In this document: positions 5,271 to 7,181 of the stretch, in pieces | Position numbering within the stretch: the stretch's first letter is position 1 | How the letters are laid out: every line of letters starts with the position of its first letter | Assembly: GCA_021779635.1 (NCBI GenBank) | Contig: JAJYAH010000349.1 | Coordinates: 1 to 7,181, forward strand | Reading direction: 5' to 3' | DNA: 7,181 nt | Source: Pseudomonadota bacterium | GTDB taxonomy: Bacteria; Pseudomonadota; Alphaproteobacteria; Rhizobiales; Xanthobacteraceae | Notes under the pieces: model-generated | The model's database searches: none | Told to the model about the DNA's origin: nothing | What the model saw: only the letters and a program-made list of their open reading frames with translations | Program-made: the position numbers and the translations under genes

Positions 5271-7169
5271 ATGCCTGTTCCCGCCATCGCCTCAGCCCGT
5301 GACATCGAGCCCGACATCGCCACCGACGCCCTCGCCGTTTTGAATTCCGTGTTCGGCTTGCCGGCCTTTCGGGGTGAGCAGGAAGCGATCGTCAGGCATG
5401 TCACAAACGGCGGCAATTGCCTGGTGCTGATGCCGACCGGCGGCGGCAAGTCGCTGTGCTATCAATTGCCGTCCCTGCTGCGCAAAGGCTGCGGCATCGT
5501 GGTCTCGCCGCTGATCGCGCTGATGCGCGACCAGGTCGCGGGCCTGCTCGAGGCCGGCGTCAAGGCGGCGGTGCTGAATTCCACGCTCTCTTTCGACGAA
5601 GCTTCCGATGTCGAGGCGCGGCTGCTCGCCGGCGATCTTGATCTGCTCTATATCGCGCCGGAGCGGCTGTTGACGCCACGCTGCCTCGCTCTGCTCGGCC
5701 GCGCGCGGATTGCCCTGTTTGCGATCGACGAGGCGCACTGCGTGTCGCAATGGGGACACGACTTTCGACCGGAATATATCGGCCTGTCGGCGATATCCGA
5801 GCGCTTCCCTGACGTACCTCGTGTCGCGCTGACCGCCACGGCCGATGAGCTTACCCGTCAGGAGATCGTCGATCGCCTCCGGCTTGCCGACGCGCCGAGC
5901 TTTGTTGCAAGTTTCGACCGCCCGAATATCAAATATGAAATCGTCGACAAGCAAAACGCTCCGGCGCAACTGAAGGCCTTCATCGCCGAACGCCACTCCG
6001 GCGATGCCGGCATCGTCTATTGCCTGTCGCGCGCCAAGGTCGAGGATACCGCTGCCGCGCTGACCAAAGCCGGTGTGACGGCGCTGCCCTATCACGCAGG
6101 CCTCGACGCCAGCTCGCGCGCCCGAAATCAGGATCGTTTCATCAACGAGGACGGTGTGGTGATCGTTGCCACGATTGCATTCGGCATGGGTATCGACAAG
6201 CCCGACGTCCGTTTTGTGGCGCATCTCGATCTGCCGAAAAGCATCGAGGCCTATTATCAGGAGACCGGGCGCGCTGGACGCGACGGCAAGCCGTCCAGCG
6301 CCTGGATGGCGTATGGCTTGTCCGACATCGTGCAGCAGCGGCGCATGATCGAGGAATCCTCCGGCGCGGAAGCGTTCAAGCGGGTGTCGATCGGCAAGCT
6401 GGAGGCGCTGGTTGGACTCGCCGAAACCACGAGCTGCCGCCGCGCCCGCCTGCTCGGATATTTTGGCGAACATCCGAAAACGGCCAAATGCGGCAATTGC
6501 GACAACTGCCTGTCGCCGCCGCGGCTTCGCGACGGCAAGGTGATCGCGCAGAAGCTGTTATCCTGTGCCTATCGCACCGGACAGCGCTTTGGTGCCATGC
6601 ATTTGATCGATGTTCTGATCGGCCGCTTGACCGAACGCGTCACGCAATTCGGGCATGACAGGATCTCGGTGTTTGGCATTGGCCGCGAGCTTAACGAAAA
6701 GCAATGGCGCGCCGTCATCCGTCAATTGGTGGCGCTGGACCACCTCCGGCCCGACACTGAAGCCTTTGGCGCGTTGAAGCTGACAGACTCCGCGCGCGGC
6801 GTCTTGAAAGGCGAGACCGAGGTGATGTTGCGCGAGGAGACGCCCGGCTCCCGCCTTCGCGCCAGCCGAACCAAATCCAGGCGCGGCGATATTTCTTCCC
6901 CGCCAACCGGCGAAGGTGAAGCCGGCGATCCGAACCTGCTCAGTTCCCTTCGGGCGTGGCGTTCGCAAATAGCCCGCAAGCGCGGCGTGCCGGCCTATGT
7001 CGTGCTGCACGATTCAACCATCGACGGCATCGCGACCTCGCGCCCGCGAACGCTGGAACAGCTCCGCGGCATCCCCGGCATCGGCGACAAGAAGCTCGAA
7101 CATTACGGCGAACAGCTGGTCGCGCTGGTGACGGCGGCGGCATCCACGTCTCCACGACGAGCAAGCTGA
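5271..7169 (+). CDS. recQ: ATP-dependent DNA helicase RecQ
   Basis: This 632-residue 3'-to-5' DNA helicase acts in recombination and repair of stalled forks (E. coli RecQ is about 609). Domains in order: motif 0 [13 protein letters not shown] (28-40); Walker A MPTGGGKS (54-61, K60); DEAH box (153-156) with the aromatic-rich loop [12 protein letters not shown]; motif III ALTATA (186-191); motifs V and VI, with [12 protein letters not shown] (304-315) and [10 protein letters not shown] (330-339). A zinc site follows, formed by C389, C407, C410 and C413. Then come the winged-helix RQC region (about 421-515), a polar linker (about 516-555) and an HRDC domain (about 556-622) with [16 protein letters not shown]. 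All catalytic motifs are intact. The start is uncertain: ATG 5271 is preferred because RecQ-like sequence begins soon after, but ATG 5244 or GTG 5133 are in frame and no strong ribosome site decides. It is probably transcribed alone. Confidence 0.95.
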   Translation: MPVPAIASARDIEPDIATDALAVLNSVFGLPAFRGEQEAIVRHVTNGGNCLVLMPTGGGKSLCYQLPSLLRKGCGIVVSPLIALMRDQVAGLLEAGVKAAVLNSTLSFDEASDVEARLLAGDLDLLYIAPERLLTPRCLALLGRARIALFAIDEAHCVSQWGHDFRPEYIGLSAISERFPDVPRVALTATADELTRQEIVDRLRLADAPSFVASFDRPNIKYEIVDKQNAPAQLKAFIAERHSGDAGIVYCLSRAKVEDTAAALTKAGVTALPYHAGLDASSRARNQDRFINEDGVVIVATIAFGMGIDKPDVRFVAHLDLPKSIEAYYQETGRAGRDGKPSSAWMAYGLSDIVQQRRMIEESSGAEAFKRVSIGKLEALVGLAETTSCRRARLLGYFGEHPKTAKCGNCDNCLSPPRLRDGKVIAQKLLSCAYRTGQRFGAMHLIDVLIGRLTERVTQFGHDRISVFGIGRELNEKQWRAVIRQLVALDHLRPDTEAFGALKLTDSARGVLKGETEVMLREETPGSRLRASRTKSRRGDISSPPTGEGEAGDPNLLSSLRAWRSQIARKRGVPAYVVLHDSTIDGIATSRPRTLEQLRGIPGIGDKKLEHYGEQLVALVTAAASTSPRRAS

Positions 7170-7181
7170 CCAAGATCGGAA

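Noticed and set aside
1..7181. An undescribed defence or biosynthetic gene system
   Set aside because: All six genes belong to known housekeeping or common enzyme families, and only the metY-metA-like pair forms a clear operon. I see no toxin-antitoxin, nuclease, phage or mobile gene signature.

Overview
The window reads as ordinary chromosomal sequence from a GC-rich alphaproteobacterium, most likely Bradyrhizobium or a close relative in the Nitrobacteraceae. This is judged from GC-biased third positions, the protein flavour, and the end of an amino acid:[carrier protein] ligase of the type first described in Bradyrhizobium. No search was run, so the genus is an inference. I see no rRNA, tRNA, transposase, phage gene or CRISPR array.

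Layout. (1) Bases 1-437, plus strand: the 3' end of a class II aminoacyl-tRNA-synthetase-like amino acid:[carrier protein] ligase, cut by the window edge. (2) Bases 438-494: a convergent gap filled by a very long, nearly perfect inverted repeat that runs back into the ligase's last codons. (3) Bases 495-1376, minus strand: a fold-type IV PLP aminotransferase of the branched-chain type. (4) Bases 1377-1523: a divergent promoter region with a 15-bp direct repeat, one copy close to each start codon, plus several dyads. (5) Bases 1524-2459, plus: an HSL-family alpha/beta-hydrolase with a complete catalytic set. (6) Bases 2460-2710: a terminator-like hairpin, then an AT-rich 30-bp near-perfect palindrome and a hairpin-rich leader. 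(7) Bases 2711-4015 and 4032-5051, plus: a two-gene methionine operon, a MetY-type O-acylhomoserine sulfhydrylase followed 16 nt later by a divergent MetA-family homoserine O-acyltransferase. (8) Bases 5052-5270: a hairpin after the operon, then mostly featureless sequence. (9) Bases 5271-7169, plus: a full-length RecQ helicase with helicase, zinc, winged-helix and HRDC regions.

How the genes work together. The clearest functional unit is the metY-metA-like pair. The second gene product would activate homoserine by O-acylation and the first would replace the acyl group with sulfide to give homocysteine. The aminotransferase and the esterase share a divergent regulatory region and may be co-regulated, but no shared pathway is evident. 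RecQ looks independent.

I do not find convincing evidence of an undescribed multi-gene system. The items most worth following are the regulatory DNA (the 428-483 inverted repeat, the 1402/1488 boxes, the 2553-2582 palindrome and leader) and the unusual active-site residues of the MetA-like protein. The longest stretch without a gene is 251 nt, so no gap exceeds 300 nt.
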